Positions 16,287 to 25,480 of a stretch of DNA of 64,000 nucleotides are shown here, in pieces. Below the pieces are notes generated by a model. The model was given only the letters and a program-made list of their open reading frames with translations. It ran no database searches and was not told the origin of the DNA. How positions within the stretch are numbered: the first letter of the stretch is position 1; every line of letters begins with the position of its first letter. The position numbers were made by a program, and so were the translations under genes. The stretch is from DATKPE01 sp035524335 (lineage in GTDB: Bacteria > Bacteroidota > Ignavibacteria > UBA10030 > SZUA-254), in the NCBI GenBank assembly GCA_035524335.1, contig DATKPE010000018.1, positions 1-64,000 of the forward strand, in the 5' to 3' direction.

Positions 16287-18569
16287 TTATTGCTGATCGT
16301 CCGGGAACAGGCCGAATTTCGACATCGTCTTCAGGAGCCCCGAACTCCGGTACCGTTCCAGCTTCTGCTCGAGAATCGACACATCCTGCTGAAGTTCCTG
16401 AACCCGGATCTGGGTCCGGTTGTACCTCTGCTGGAGATCGGACTGCGATTTCTGGAATGTGTCGAAGGCAATCGCCTGCTTCTCGGAATCGATCTTCATC
16501 TCCCGCATCGCGAGCGCCTGCTCGTCCATCTTCCTCTGCAGTTCGGCGACATGCTCCAGTTTTTTCCGGTTGTCGCGCTCCCACTGCTGGGCGTGCGACA
16601 GCTTGTTCTCGAATTCATGGTGCATGGTTTCGATCTTCCCGCGCGACGAATTCAGCTCGTCCTGCAGGAGAGAATGCGCCGCGGCCTTTTCCTCGAGCGA
16701 CTTCTGCATCGACGCGACGCGCGCCTTCAGTTTCTCGTTCTCCTGCGCTGCGTTCCGCGCGGCCGCCGACCGGTCGTCGAACTGCTTCTGCAGTTCATAC
16801 AGCCGGGCCCGCAGTTTCTGCGTCTCCTGCGTGAGCGCCGCGGCCTGGCGCCGCTCCTGTTCCACTGCCGCCGCCTGCGTCCGCAGTTCGGCCTCCTCCC
16901 GTTCCCGCTCTTCCCTCGCCTCCGTGAGAAGCCGGATCTGCTCCGCCATCAGCCGGTTTTCCTCCGTCTGTGCCCGGAGCTTTTCCTCAAGTTCCCGCCC
17001 CGCCGACCCGGTTTCTTCAAGCTGGAGCTCCAGCTGCGCAACCCTCTCCATCAGCCGTTCAGCCCTGCTGACCGACTCCGACGAATTGTCGCGCATGATC
17101 TCGTAATCGCGCGCCGCCTCCTCGAACCGCGGCTTCAGCTCCGACACCGACCGCTCGGCTTCGGCCAGAAGATCCGTCGTCACGGCGATCTTCTGCTGGA
17201 GCACCTCGATCCGCTCCCGCAGTTGACCGTTCTCCTCGGTCGCCGAGGTCGCATACAGCGCACTCTCATCGAGATGCCGCTCCAGATCGCGCACCTTCGA
17301 CATCAGGAGGGAATTCTCTTCGCTCAGCTTTTCCGCCCAGACCGACTGTTCATCATACATCCGCCTGAGCTCCTCACGCGCCGCACCGCTCTCCGCGGCC
17401 TTCTGCTCCAACTCCAGCACGCGGCCGACATTCTCGTCCAGCTCCCTCTGCGCCTGCTCGAGCCGTTCCCCCCGGGCGGCATCCGCCGCGCGAAGCTCCT
17501 CAATCGCAGCTGCGCTCTCCGATGCGGCCGCTTCGAGCGACGCGATCCTGGCCGCCCGTTCCTCCAGATTCTTCTGCATCGCCTCGATGGTGTTCAGATG
17601 GGTCAGGTTCTCGGAGGTGAGCACCGTGATCGCATCCCGGAACGCATCGCGTTCACCGGTGACTCTCATGATCAGCGTCCGCGCCCGGACAATGTCCCCC
17701 CGGGCCGATTCCGCCTCCGCGAGCAGGTTCTTCGCCCTCTCCGCATGATCGGTGTCGTAGAACACCGACTTGCTGTTGTTGGCGATCTCTGCCGGGATAT
17801 CGTCATCGGAGCAGAGCGCCACGATCGTCCCCGGTTCACTGAACATTTCGACGGTCCGGGGCAGGGTGAACAGATCCTCCCGCGCATGGAACCGGAAAAA
17901 GTCGTCGGTCCACTCGTGCAGGGACCACATGGTCGAAAGCGTCAGCGGCTTCTGCGCGATGAATCGGACGTGCCGGAAGTGCTGTTTCAGGAATTCGAAA
18001 AACTCCTGCCCTGAAAATGAAGGGAGGGGCGACGCTCCTTCCGCCGACTTCGCCCGGGCATCGTCGGACCGGACCGGCGCGGAAATGAGCAGGACGCCAG
18101 ATGGCTCGAGCACCCGCTTCACCGAATCCATCAGCCGGATCCTCTCCCCCGGATCACACCCGTCGATCAGGTCGAAACAGACCGCCACATCCATGGAATG
18201 TTCCATGATCGCGAGACTCGTGATACTGCCCGTCTCGAACCTGAGGTTCGGATACTCCGCGTAACTGCGCGCCGCCGCCGCTGTCAGGTCGGCGTTGTCG
18301 CCGACCGCAAACACACTCCCGGCATTCAGCGAGACGAACGCGGCGCCATATCCGTCGCCGGCACCGCAGATCAGAACCCGTTTGTTTTTTGTGAACCGGG
18401 ATGCATACAGGTATCTGTGATAGTGCTCCAGCACCTGTACGGGCTCGGTCTCCTTCCGGCGCATCGTCTGCCCGGATTCCATGACCGCGGAGACCGCGTC
18501 TGCATGCTGATCAGAGGGTAACGATTCTCTCATATCGTTGGACTCCAATGTGTTGGGAATATTTTTCAT
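16287..18569 (-). CDS. SAM methyltransferase fused to a long coiled coil (WbdD-like ruler candidate)
   Basis: A 760-residue protein. Residues about 45-260 are a class I methyltransferase: SAM loop VLICGAGDGYGAAF (65-78), acidic FAVGDNAD, MDVAVCFDLIDG and VLEPSGVLLISAPV. From about residue 275 to 740 it is almost continuous heptad-type coiled coil rich in Glu, Arg, Leu and Ala. A 465-residue coiled coil would be roughly 65-70 nm long if fully extended (1.5 A per residue). No kinase domain is present. The gene sits directly upstream of the ABC exporter pair and overlaps the preceding glycosyltransferase by an ATGA. In E. coli O8/O9a, WbdD caps the chain by methylation/phosphorylation and its coiled coil sets chain length; this protein may play the same part. 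A plain structural role of the coiled coil is the alternative. Confidence 0.85.
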   Translation of the reverse strand: MKNIPNTLESNDMRESLPSDQHADAVSAVMESGQTMRRKETEPVQVLEHYHRYLYASRFTKNKRVLICGAGDGYGAAFVSLNAGSVFAVGDNADLTAAAARSYAEYPNLRFETGSITSLAIMEHSMDVAVCFDLIDGCDPGERIRLMDSVKRVLEPSGVLLISAPVRSDDARAKSAEGASPLPSFSGQEFFEFLKQHFRHVRFIAQKPLTLSTMWSLHEWTDDFFRFHAREDLFTLPRTVEMFSEPGTIVALCSDDDIPAEIANNSKSVFYDTDHAERAKNLLAEAESARGDIVRARTLIMRVTGERDAFRDAITVLTSENLTHLNTIEAMQKNLEERAARIASLEAAASESAAAIEELRAADAARGERLEQAQRELDENVGRVLELEQKAAESGAAREELRRMYDEQSVWAEKLSEENSLLMSKVRDLERHLDESALYATSATEENGQLRERIEVLQQKIAVTTDLLAEAERSVSELKPRFEEAARDYEIMRDNSSESVSRAERLMERVAQLELQLEETGSAGRELEEKLRAQTEENRLMAEQIRLLTEAREEREREEAELRTQAAAVEQERRQAAALTQETQKLRARLYELQKQFDDRSAAARNAAQENEKLKARVASMQKSLEEKAAAHSLLQDELNSSRGKIETMHHEFENKLSHAQQWERDNRKKLEHVAELQRKMDEQALAMREMKIDSEKQAIAFDTFQKSQSDLQQRYNRTQIRVQELQQDVSILEQKLERYRSSGLLKTMSKFGLFPDDQQ

Positions 18570-19759
18570 GCCTTACCAGGCACCGCTGAATCAAAAATTT
18601 CCTCCATCTGCCGGGCGAACCGGTCCCACGACAGGGCGCCGAGATCGGGTCCGGCAACGAATGTGCGACCGAGCATCTCATCCATCGCATCCGCGAGGGC
18701 CGGCACATCCCCCGGCGCGACAATCCGTACCGCGGGGAAATCCCCCGCCACCGACAGAACCCCGCTCCGCTTCGTGACCACCACCGGCACCGCACTCGCG
18801 AGCGCTTCCAGGACCGTCAGTCCGAACCCTTCTTCGCGCGACGGACAGACCAGCAGGTCCAGATCACGGATCAGCCCTGCCACGTCAGGCCGCTCGCCGA
18901 GAAAATGCATTTTGCCGCCAAGCCCGGCTTCCGTCGCTTCGGCGACGACGTCGTCCCTGTATGTTCCGTGCGCCGGAACGACCGCCGATGTGACCGTACC
19001 ACCGATGACAACGAATGCGACATCACGACGCCGTTCCAGGAGGCCGGCCGCCGCATGCACGAACTCGCGATGTCCCTTCACCGGGTCGAACCGTGCCGCC
19101 ATCCCGACAATCCTCGTTTCCCCGCCGATCCCGAGCTCGGCCCGGAGTCTGTTCTCTTCCCCGGGACGACGGGGCCGGAAAACCGTCGTATCGACGCCCG
19201 GAATTGCCACGCCGATCTTCCGGCAGAGAAACATCGTCCGGTTTCCGAGATCCTCCGCCAGCAGGGGCGACGCGGCCACAATGCGGTCAACCGCCATCAC
19301 GGCGAGAATGTTAAACAGGAGCATGCGGAGCCACTCATGAAAAAAGATCACCGAATAGACCACTGGAACCCGGCGCATGAGCGCGGGTATCGCCACCAGG
19401 AGGAGCGTCAGCACATCGGAACAGCAGACCAGATCAATCTCACGCTCCCGGAGCGTACGATGCATTTGTCCCGCCGATCTGACCGCCTGCGCGAAAACGG
19501 AGGGGTAGAGGAGATTCCTCAGCATGACCGCGGGAAACGGGACGATCACCGTGGCACAGCCGATATCCTCCACCTTGCGGGCAAAGTCGCCGTGACTGCT
19601 GAACATGAGCAGAGGTTCCCATCTGCGCCTGTCGAGACAGCGGACCATGTGATAGACCGTGTATTCACCGCCGCCCATCCCGCTGTGAAGACTGAGGATA
19701 AGGAGGCGCCTCGCCGATGAAGGCATCTGATCCCCCGACGGATGCCCCGGCAGTTTCAT
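18566..19759 (-). CDS. GT4-type glycosyltransferase
   Basis: A 397-residue GT-B enzyme: RLLILSLHSGMGGGEYTVYHMV at the start of the acceptor domain (the GMGGGE glycine loop), VGMAARFDPVKGHREFV in the donor domain, and EX7E region CPSREEGFGLTVLEALASAVPVVVT. It is a likely sugar transferase of the operon. The ATG at 19759 overlaps the preceding GT2 gene by ATGA and is preferred over the longer open frame upstream. An ATG at 19726 is also possible. The stop overlaps the start of the coiled-coil methyltransferase by 4 nt. Confidence 0.9.
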   Translation of the reverse strand: MKLPGHPSGDQMPSSARRLLILSLHSGMGGGEYTVYHMVRCLDRRRWEPLLMFSSHGDFARKVEDIGCATVIVPFPAVMLRNLLYPSVFAQAVRSAGQMHRTLREREIDLVCCSDVLTLLLVAIPALMRRVPVVYSVIFFHEWLRMLLFNILAVMAVDRIVAASPLLAEDLGNRTMFLCRKIGVAIPGVDTTVFRPRRPGEENRLRAELGIGGETRIVGMAARFDPVKGHREFVHAAAGLLERRRDVAFVVIGGTVTSAVVPAHGTYRDDVVAEATEAGLGGKMHFLGERPDVAGLIRDLDLLVCPSREEGFGLTVLEALASAVPVVVTKRSGVLSVAGDFPAVRIVAPGDVPALADAMDEMLGRTFVAGPDLGALSWDRFARQMEEIFDSAVPGKA

Positions 19760-20610
19760 CGTACACCCGCCTCCATGAGATAGCCGAGGCCCGTGACCGT
19801 CTGTGCGAGGATAAAAAGCGCCACTTTCACCAGACCCGTGAACACCCCGGTTCTGAGCAATGCTCCGCAGAGGGAGAGATGGACCGGGATCGGAATTGAG
19901 GGGGATGCCTCGCCCCGGAGAAGTGCGAGCCGTCGGAGCATCCGGGCTCCCCGCCCGTAGTTGAACTGCTGGCGGAGCCACCCGACGAGGTTCATTCTGT
20001 GCGCATGCCGGACGGCAATGTCGGACCGGAACGCCGCGGTTCCGCCAATCGCGAGAATCCGCCTGTTGAGATCGCGCTCCTCCCCGCCGGCATGGAGAAA
20101 TTTCCTGTCGAAACCGCCGGCCGAGCGGAGAACCGAAGCGCGATACAGGGTGTTATTCGAGGTCAGAAATTCTTTTCTTCCCAACTGCTGGAGAGATCTC
20201 ACATAATGACTGGTCATTTCCTGGCTGACGGTCGAGAGGATATTCCGGGGGAGGGCATTTTCCGCAGATCCCCCGATGAAATCGGCTCCGGTTTCGTTCA
20301 CAGATCTCTCAAACAGCTTCAGCCAGTCCGGAGGCACCATACAGTCGTCGTCGGTGAAGGCAATCCATTCTCCCCGGGCCTCTGCGATGCCGAGATTCCT
20401 CGCCGCGGCCGGACCTTCATGTTTGCCGTTACAGGTTCGGATCGGGAATTTTCCGCTCATTTCCTTCAGGAATACATCCGTTCCGTCGTTGCTTCCGTCG
20501 TTCACAATGATGATTTCGAAATCTGGAAAATCAAGAGCGTTGAGCGACGCCAGGGTTTGTTTCAGCGATGAAATTCTGTTATATGTCGGAACGACAACAG
20601 AAAACTTCAT
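19756..20610 (-). CDS. Family 2 glycosyltransferase, first gene of the polysaccharide operon
   Basis: A 284-residue GT-A enzyme: FSVVVPTYNRISSLKQTLASL, IIIVNDGSNDGTD, EWIAFTDDDCMVPPDWL (DXD-type site) and GGEERDLNRRILAIGG on the acceptor side. A hydrophobic C-terminus (LCGALLRTGVFTGLVKVALFILAQTVTGLGYL) suggests membrane association. It is the promoter-proximal gene of the thirteen-gene operon. A strong promoter and a leader hairpin lie upstream. Confidence 0.9.
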   Translation of the reverse strand: MKFSVVVPTYNRISSLKQTLASLNALDFPDFEIIIVNDGSNDGTDVFLKEMSGKFPIRTCNGKHEGPAAARNLGIAEARGEWIAFTDDDCMVPPDWLKLFERSVNETGADFIGGSAENALPRNILSTVSQEMTSHYVRSLQQLGRKEFLTSNNTLYRASVLRSAGGFDRKFLHAGGEERDLNRRILAIGGTAAFRSDIAVRHAHRMNLVGWLRQQFNYGRGARMLRRLALLRGEASPSIPIPVHLSLCGALLRTGVFTGLVKVALFILAQTVTGLGYLMEAGVR

Positions 20611-20641
20611 TCACTATCGTTATATCTGACCTGACTTTACG

Positions 20642-20665
20642 GGGAACAATATGTACATTGTTCCC
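20642..20665. repeat. Perfect 9-bp inverted repeat in the polysaccharide operon leader
   Basis: GGGAACAAT and ATTGTTCCC flank a 6-nt spacer (ATGTAC). The repeat lies between the predicted promoter and the first start codon, ending about 32 nt before the ATG. In RNA it would be a stable hairpin without a T-tract, so it is either an operator for a dimeric regulator or a leader element, not a terminator. Confidence 0.7.
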
Positions 20666-20740
20666 GGAACCGAATAAATAATGAAAAATTCCAATTCGAC
20701 AGGCAGGTGCGGTATAATAATTCCTTATAAAAATCGGTTA

Positions 20741-20769
20741 AAGTTAAATATTATATGCATTATTGTCAA
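20741..20769 (-). promoter_or_regulatory. Promoter of the polysaccharide operon
   Basis: On the minus strand TTGACA (20769-20764) is followed after 17 nt by TAACTT (20746-20741), continuing TA. This matches both the sigma70 spacing and the TTG/TAnnTTT form seen elsewhere in the window. It would give a leader of about 120 nt containing the inverted repeat. Confidence 0.7.
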
Positions 20770-20994
20770 GAATTTGCGCCATTTTGTACTAGCTTAAACA
20801 GTCAAAATATTGGCCGTTTTATGAATATTTTGGGGTTTTTTCAGAATTTGTAATTTCTTTTTAAATTAGGGTCATAAAAATCGAAAAATTACGATATTTA
20901 TCGAAGTTGGAAGTCGTCGAATTTACGTCGATGACTCAAAAGTGAATTCCCGCCAGAAAATGATAATGATGGATTTAAAACGCGGTGCGATGGA

Positions 20995-23016
20995 ATGAGC
21001 GTCAAAATTCCGGCTGTTTCTGAAGAAGGACGAAGGAACGGCGAGGAGCGGACCTGGACATGGTTCAGGTTCCTCGCGGGGGCAGTTATCGCTCTGCATG
21101 TCTGGGGCGCCTGGGCACCCGCACATCTGAACTGGGGTGTGCATCTGTTCGCGTTTTTCCCCTGGCCTGAGGGGGTGGCGGCGATATTTCTCGCCGCTCT
21201 GCTTTTCCTGCCGGGCATCAACCGGAAAGCATTCGCCCAGGTCGACCGGATTGCGACGGCCTTTTCCCGCCTTTCCGGCCCGCTCACCCTTGCGATCCTG
21301 GCGATCACGGTTCTGGGGGCGGCTCTCTTCTGGAGTGTCCAACTGCATCTCCTGGGCGACGGCGCGGTTCTGCTCCGTTCGAATGCCACCGCGGAATGGG
21401 GAAGCGATCTCGTTCAGAGTTTCAGCAATCAGCCGCTCATGCGGCTGATCTACAGAAATGTCTGGAAATTCTTTTCCACCTCGACTCCTCCGACGCCCCG
21501 GGAAGTCTATCTCTGGATCGATCTGGCCGCCGCGGTCCTGTTCACCGGTATCCTCTACCGGTTTCTCGGAAAGATCGACCTTTCCCCGGGGGAACGGCTC
21601 CTCCTCGGTGTTCTGATATTCTCCACCGGTTCGTCCCAGTTTTTCTTCGGCTACGTCGAGAATTACGTTCTCCAGTACGTTTTTGGAATCGCGTTCCTTG
21701 CATCGGGCTGGCTGGCGCTCCGGGAGGAATCGTCACCGGCGATACCGCTCATCTGCTTCGGACTGCTCGTGGGACTGCATCTCGGGTTCCTCATTTTCAC
21801 ACCGGCAGCCTTTTATCTCCTTTTCACGCGCTTCAGGCACAACATGCGGTTCCTTGCCGGGCTTACCGCGGGCGCTGCGGTTGCCGGTACCGCGCTCCTG
21901 TTCCTCGTCGGGTTCACCCCGCAGAGTCTCCTCCGGCATCTGACGGCCGGGAGCGTCGATTTTCTCCAGCCATTCACGCAGAACGGCGGCAATTTTCCCT
22001 ATCCGATGTTCTCCCTGCGGCATCTGCTCGACTGGGCGAACGGGACCCTGCTTGTCGTCCCCGCGGCGATTCCCGTGACGATCGCCCTTGGCGCCGGTTG
22101 TCGTCCCCTCTTCCGCAGAGCCGATCCGGTGTTCATCTTTCTTCTCATTTCCTGCGCCTGCGGACTCCTGTTCACCCTGATCATTAATTTCGCCCTCGGC
22201 ATCGCGCGGGACTGGGATCTGTTTTCAACCTTCCTGGTTCCCGTCGCCATCCTCGACGTCTATCTCCTTCTTCGTCCGGAGCAATCGGCCGTCCGCCGGA
22301 AAATTCTCGTAGCGACAGCGGCTATCGCGGGCCTTCATTTCGCGGCGTGGGTTGGCATCAACGCGGATGCCGGAAAACACCTCGCCCGCATGAAACTTCT
22401 GCACGATCCGCTCCTCCTCTCGCTCACATCCCAGCTCGTCTGGGATGAAGCGCTCGCAAACTACTATTTTGACGGCGGCCAGTATGCCGACGCACGGGTC
22501 TATTACGAGAAATATCTCACCATCGACGATCACAATCCCCGCATCATCGGCAACATTGCGGATACCTACCGCAAACTGGGCGAGAAGGAACGGTACTTCG
22601 CCATGCTGCAACGCGCCGCAGGCCTGCAGACGAAGGATCCGGGTGTCTACACAAATCTGGGTGTGGAATATGCCGCGCGGGGCGACACGGCCCGCGCGAT
22701 CTCCAGCAGTGAACAAGCTCTCGTCCTCGACCCGAATCAGCCGCTGGCGCAGGCCAATCTGGGGATACTCTATGCGGCAACCGGCAGATACACGAATGCG
22801 GACCGGCATTTCACGCGGGCGCTCACCCTCGGGATGCGCGAGCCATCGCTCTTCCTCTATGCCGGCGACGTGGCCGCGCTTCTCCATGATTATCCCCGTG
22901 CTTTACAATATTATAATTCGTATCTTGAACTCGTTCCGAACGACCGCCGCGTCGGCGCGGCCAGAGACGCTCTTCGCTCCGCGCTCTCTCCCGGCCCGGC
23001 AACCAGAACACACTGA
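20995..23016 (+). CDS. Polytopic membrane protein with C-terminal TPR repeats
   Basis: A 673-residue protein. About 450 N-terminal residues form ten or more transmembrane helices (for example LTLAILAITVLGAALFW and LAGLTAGAAVAGTALLFLVG). LLGDGAVLLRS and GIARDWDLFS resemble loops of GT-C-like lipid-dependent glycosyltransferases. The last ~170 residues are TPR units (GDTARAISSSEQALVLDPNQPLAQANLGILYAATGRY). It may transfer sugars at the outer leaflet or scaffold envelope assembly, but no catalytic motif proves this. It heads a plus-strand run that includes apaG and truA, divergent from the polysaccharide operon. The ATG at 20995 is the first plausible start. Confidence 0.8.
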   Translation: MSVKIPAVSEEGRRNGEERTWTWFRFLAGAVIALHVWGAWAPAHLNWGVHLFAFFPWPEGVAAIFLAALLFLPGINRKAFAQVDRIATAFSRLSGPLTLAILAITVLGAALFWSVQLHLLGDGAVLLRSNATAEWGSDLVQSFSNQPLMRLIYRNVWKFFSTSTPPTPREVYLWIDLAAAVLFTGILYRFLGKIDLSPGERLLLGVLIFSTGSSQFFFGYVENYVLQYVFGIAFLASGWLALREESSPAIPLICFGLLVGLHLGFLIFTPAAFYLLFTRFRHNMRFLAGLTAGAAVAGTALLFLVGFTPQSLLRHLTAGSVDFLQPFTQNGGNFPYPMFSLRHLLDWANGTLLVVPAAIPVTIALGAGCRPLFRRADPVFIFLLISCACGLLFTLIINFALGIARDWDLFSTFLVPVAILDVYLLLRPEQSAVRRKILVATAAIAGLHFAAWVGINADAGKHLARMKLLHDPLLLSLTSQLVWDEALANYYFDGGQYADARVYYEKYLTIDDHNPRIIGNIADTYRKLGEKERYFAMLQRAAGLQTKDPGVYTNLGVEYAARGDTARAISSSEQALVLDPNQPLAQANLGILYAATGRYTNADRHFTRALTLGMREPSLFLYAGDVAALLHDYPRALQYYNSYLELVPNDRRVGAARDALRSALSPGPATRTH

Positions 23017-23020
23017 GCGC

Positions 23021-23404
23021 ATGAACGCCTATACCGCCACGACAGAAAAGATCACCGTAACCGTCCGCCCGGTGTTCATCGATGCCGAATCCGACCCGAT
23101 CGAAAGGAAATTCACCTTTGCTTATTTCGTCAGGATCGAAAACTGCGGCGACGAACCGGTGCAACTTCTTCGAAGACACTGGTTTATCAACCACGGTGGC
23201 GGGCGCGTCGAAGAGGTCGAGGGGGAGGGCGTCGTCGGCCAGCAGCCGGTGATCGCACCCGGCAGATCCCACGAGTACAACAGCTTCTGCATCCTCGAAA
23301 CGTTCGAAGGAACGATGGAAGGGACCTATCTCCTTCAGCGCGGCGCAGGTGAATATTTCCGCGCCGCCATTCCGCGGTTCACGCTCCGTGCCTACGCAAA
23401 CTGA
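23021..23404 (+). CDS. apaG: ApaG domain protein
   Basis: A 127-residue protein, the usual ApaG length. It shows the family pattern: ITVTVRPVFID, KFTFAYFVRIENCGDEPVQL, the HWFINHGGGRVEEVEGEGVVGQQPVI-like core, YNSFCILETFEGTMEG and a C-terminal IPRFTLR. ApaG is a fibronectin-III-like fold whose biochemical role is unsettled; it has been linked to cobalt/magnesium tolerance and Ap4A levels. The frame is open far upstream, but the ATG at 23021, 4 nt after the preceding stop, gives the normal length. Confidence 0.93.
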   Translation: MNAYTATTEKITVTVRPVFIDAESDPIERKFTFAYFVRIENCGDEPVQLLRRHWFINHGGGRVEEVEGEGVVGQQPVIAPGRSHEYNSFCILETFEGTMEGTYLLQRGAGEYFRAAIPRFTLRAYAN

Positions 23405-23442
23405 TACACCTTCCCGCTCCGCACTCTCCGCCCGGACTCTCC

Positions 23443-24234
23443 ATGGCCCGATTCCGCATCGATCTTGAATACGAAGGAACCCGGTACAGCGGCTGGCAGA
23501 TCCAGAAGAATGCCAGAACGATCCAGGGAGAACTCCTCGCGGCGGCCCGGACGGTGTTCAAAACGACCGCCCTCGAAATCTACGGCGCAGGGCGGACCGA
23601 TGCCGGCGTGCACGCACTCCGCCAGGTCGCCCATCTCGACGCCCAGACCGTCCTCGCCCCCGAGATCATCCGCCGCCGGATCAACGACGAACTCCCGGCC
23701 GACATCAATCTCATTGAAGTCGCAAAGGCGCCCTCCTCGTTCCATGCCCGCCACAGCGCCGTCGCCAGAAGCTATCTCTATCAGATTTCCCGCCGCCGGA
23801 CCGCCTTCGGAAAAAAATTTGTCTGGTGGATCCGCGATCCCCTCGACGTCGCCGCCATGTCCGCCGCCCTCGCCCTCTTCACCGGCATGAAGAATTTCCG
23901 CTCCTTCACCGCCGACGACGAGGACGAAAAACCGACCAGCGTCCTCGTGGAAGAAATCCTGCACCGGGAATGCGGTGATCTTCTCCTCATCCGGGTCGTC
24001 GGATCCCACTTCCTCTGGAAACAGGTCCGGCAGATGATCGGCGTCGCGGCGGAGGTCGGCCGCGGCGACATGTCTCTCCGCGACGTGCGGAAATTCCTCT
24101 CCTCCTCTTCGGACGAGCCGGCTCGCTTTACCGCGCCCCCGTCGGGCCTCTTCCTCGAACGGGTCTATTATCCGGGGGAACGGCGACTCAGAACCATCGA
24201 ACCGGTCCTCGCCGTCGAATCGTTCGGGAGGTGA
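23443..24234 (+). CDS. truA: tRNA pseudouridine(38-40) synthase TruA
   Basis: A 263-residue enzyme that converts U38-U40 of the tRNA anticodon arm to pseudouridine. It starts RFRIDLEYEGTRYSGWQIQ, and the catalytic Asp is D53 in YGAGRTDAGVHA. SFHARHSAVARSYLYQI and VGSHFLWKQVRQMIG are further family blocks. Its length is normal. It lies 38 nt after apaG and 4 nt before the M48 protease gene, probably in one transcript. Confidence 0.97.
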   Translation: MARFRIDLEYEGTRYSGWQIQKNARTIQGELLAAARTVFKTTALEIYGAGRTDAGVHALRQVAHLDAQTVLAPEIIRRRINDELPADINLIEVAKAPSSFHARHSAVARSYLYQISRRRTAFGKKFVWWIRDPLDVAAMSAALALFTGMKNFRSFTADDEDEKPTSVLVEEILHRECGDLLLIRVVGSHFLWKQVRQMIGVAAEVGRGDMSLRDVRKFLSSSSDEPARFTAPPSGLFLERVYYPGERRLRTIEPVLAVESFGR

Positions 24235-24238
24235 CGGC

Positions 24239-25480
24239 ATGAACGGTTACGCGCTGTTCATCGCCGCCGCGCTCTGCGGTGAATTCCTCCTCGATACCGC
24301 CGCACACCTGCTGGATCTCCGCTCCCTGAAAAAACCGCCCCCGGAGAATATGGCCGGCGTCTATCCCCCGGGGGAGTATGCACGATCTCAACTCTACACG
24401 GCGGCAAAGACACGATTCGGCATGCTGGGTGACGCACTCGCGCTCGCCGGACTGTTTCTCTTCTGGTACACCGGCATGTTCAACGCGCTGGATCTCGCCG
24501 TCCGTTCCCTCGGCCTCGGCCCGGTCCGGGGCGGCGTGGTCTACATCGGCGCTCTCGCGTTTATCCGGTCGCTCCTCGGACTTCCCTTCAGTCTCTACAA
24601 GACCTTCGTTCTCGAGGCGCGGTTCGGATTCAACCGGACAACGTTCCGGGTCTTCTGCACAGACATCCTGAAGGGACTCGTACTGGCACTCCTCCTCGGC
24701 GTCCCGCTCCTGGCCGGAGCCCTCGCTCTGTTCGGGTCCGCGGGAGATTCGGCCTGGGTCATCTGCTGGATCCTGTTCTCCTGTTTCATGCTGATCGTAC
24801 AGTTCGCCGCACCGCGCTGGATCATGCCGCTCTTCAACAAATTCATCCCGCTCGAAGAGGGCGATCTGCGCACCGCCCTTTTCAGCTACGCCCTGTCGGT
24901 CGGGTTCCCGATCGACGAGATCTTTGTCATGAACGGATCAAAACGGTCGTCAAAGGCGAATGCCTTCTTCACCGGATTCGGCCGGCACAAGCGGATCGTC
25001 CTGTACGACACGCTGATTGCCGGACACACCACGGACGAGCTGAAGGCGATCGTCGCCCACGAGATCGGGCATTTCAAAAAGCATCATATCCTTCAGGGAA
25101 TGATCCTCGGTGTTCTGAACGCCGGCCTGATGCTGTTCCTGTTTTCCCGTCTCATCCTCCTGCCGGGGCTGTACGGCGCCTTCGCCGTGGATCACCCGTC
25201 GGCGTATACAGGGTTCATCTTCGCGGGCCTCTTCCTGACGCCGCTCGGAACGGTGATATCGCTCTTCCTTCATTCCCTCTCGCGGGCGAACGAATTTGCC
25301 GCCGACAGGTATGCGGCTGTGACAACCGGCGACGCTCAGTCGCTTATTGCCGCACTGAAGAAACTTTCGGCTGAAAATCTGACCAATCTGACGCCCCATC
25401 CCCTGATGGTCCGGCTTCATCATTCCCATCCTCCCGTTCCGGAAAGGATCTCCTCGCTGGAACGGCCGTCAGGAACTTGA
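24239..25480 (+). CDS. Ste24-type M48 membrane metalloprotease
   Basis: A 413-residue polytopic zinc protease related to CAAX prenyl protease 1 (Ste24). It has several transmembrane helices, the zinc motif HEIGHFKKHH (H274, E275, H278), the third ligand E352 in ANEFAADRYA, and the family-typical NGSKRSSKANAFFTGFG segment. In bacteria such enzymes probably act in membrane protein quality control; no prenylated substrates are known. It is 4 nt after truA. Confidence 0.94.
   Translation: MNGYALFIAAALCGEFLLDTAAHLLDLRSLKKPPPENMAGVYPPGEYARSQLYTAAKTRFGMLGDALALAGLFLFWYTGMFNALDLAVRSLGLGPVRGGVVYIGALAFIRSLLGLPFSLYKTFVLEARFGFNRTTFRVFCTDILKGLVLALLLGVPLLAGALALFGSAGDSAWVICWILFSCFMLIVQFAAPRWIMPLFNKFIPLEEGDLRTALFSYALSVGFPIDEIFVMNGSKRSSKANAFFTGFGRHKRIVLYDTLIAGHTTDELKAIVAHEIGHFKKHHILQGMILGVLNAGLMLFLFSRLILLPGLYGAFAVDHPSAYTGFIFAGLFLTPLGTVISLFLHSLSRANEFAADRYAAVTTGDAQSLIAALKKLSAENLTNLTPHPLMVRLHHSHPPVPERISSLERPSGT

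Larger units (their letters stand above)
20611..20994. other. AT-rich divergent regulatory region
   Basis: 384 nt, clearly richer in A+T than its surroundings, between the polysaccharide operon (minus) and the TPR membrane protein operon (plus). It holds the minus-strand promoter and an inverted repeat listed separately. I found no equally good promoter for the plus strand; several TTGnnn hexamers lack a matching -10. No coding potential is visible. Confidence 0.75.

Noticed and set aside
20642..20665. Inverted repeat considered as a terminator or as an ops/JUMPstart element
   Set aside because: No T-tract follows and no GGCGGTAG ops core is present in this leader, so it is listed only as an inverted repeat.
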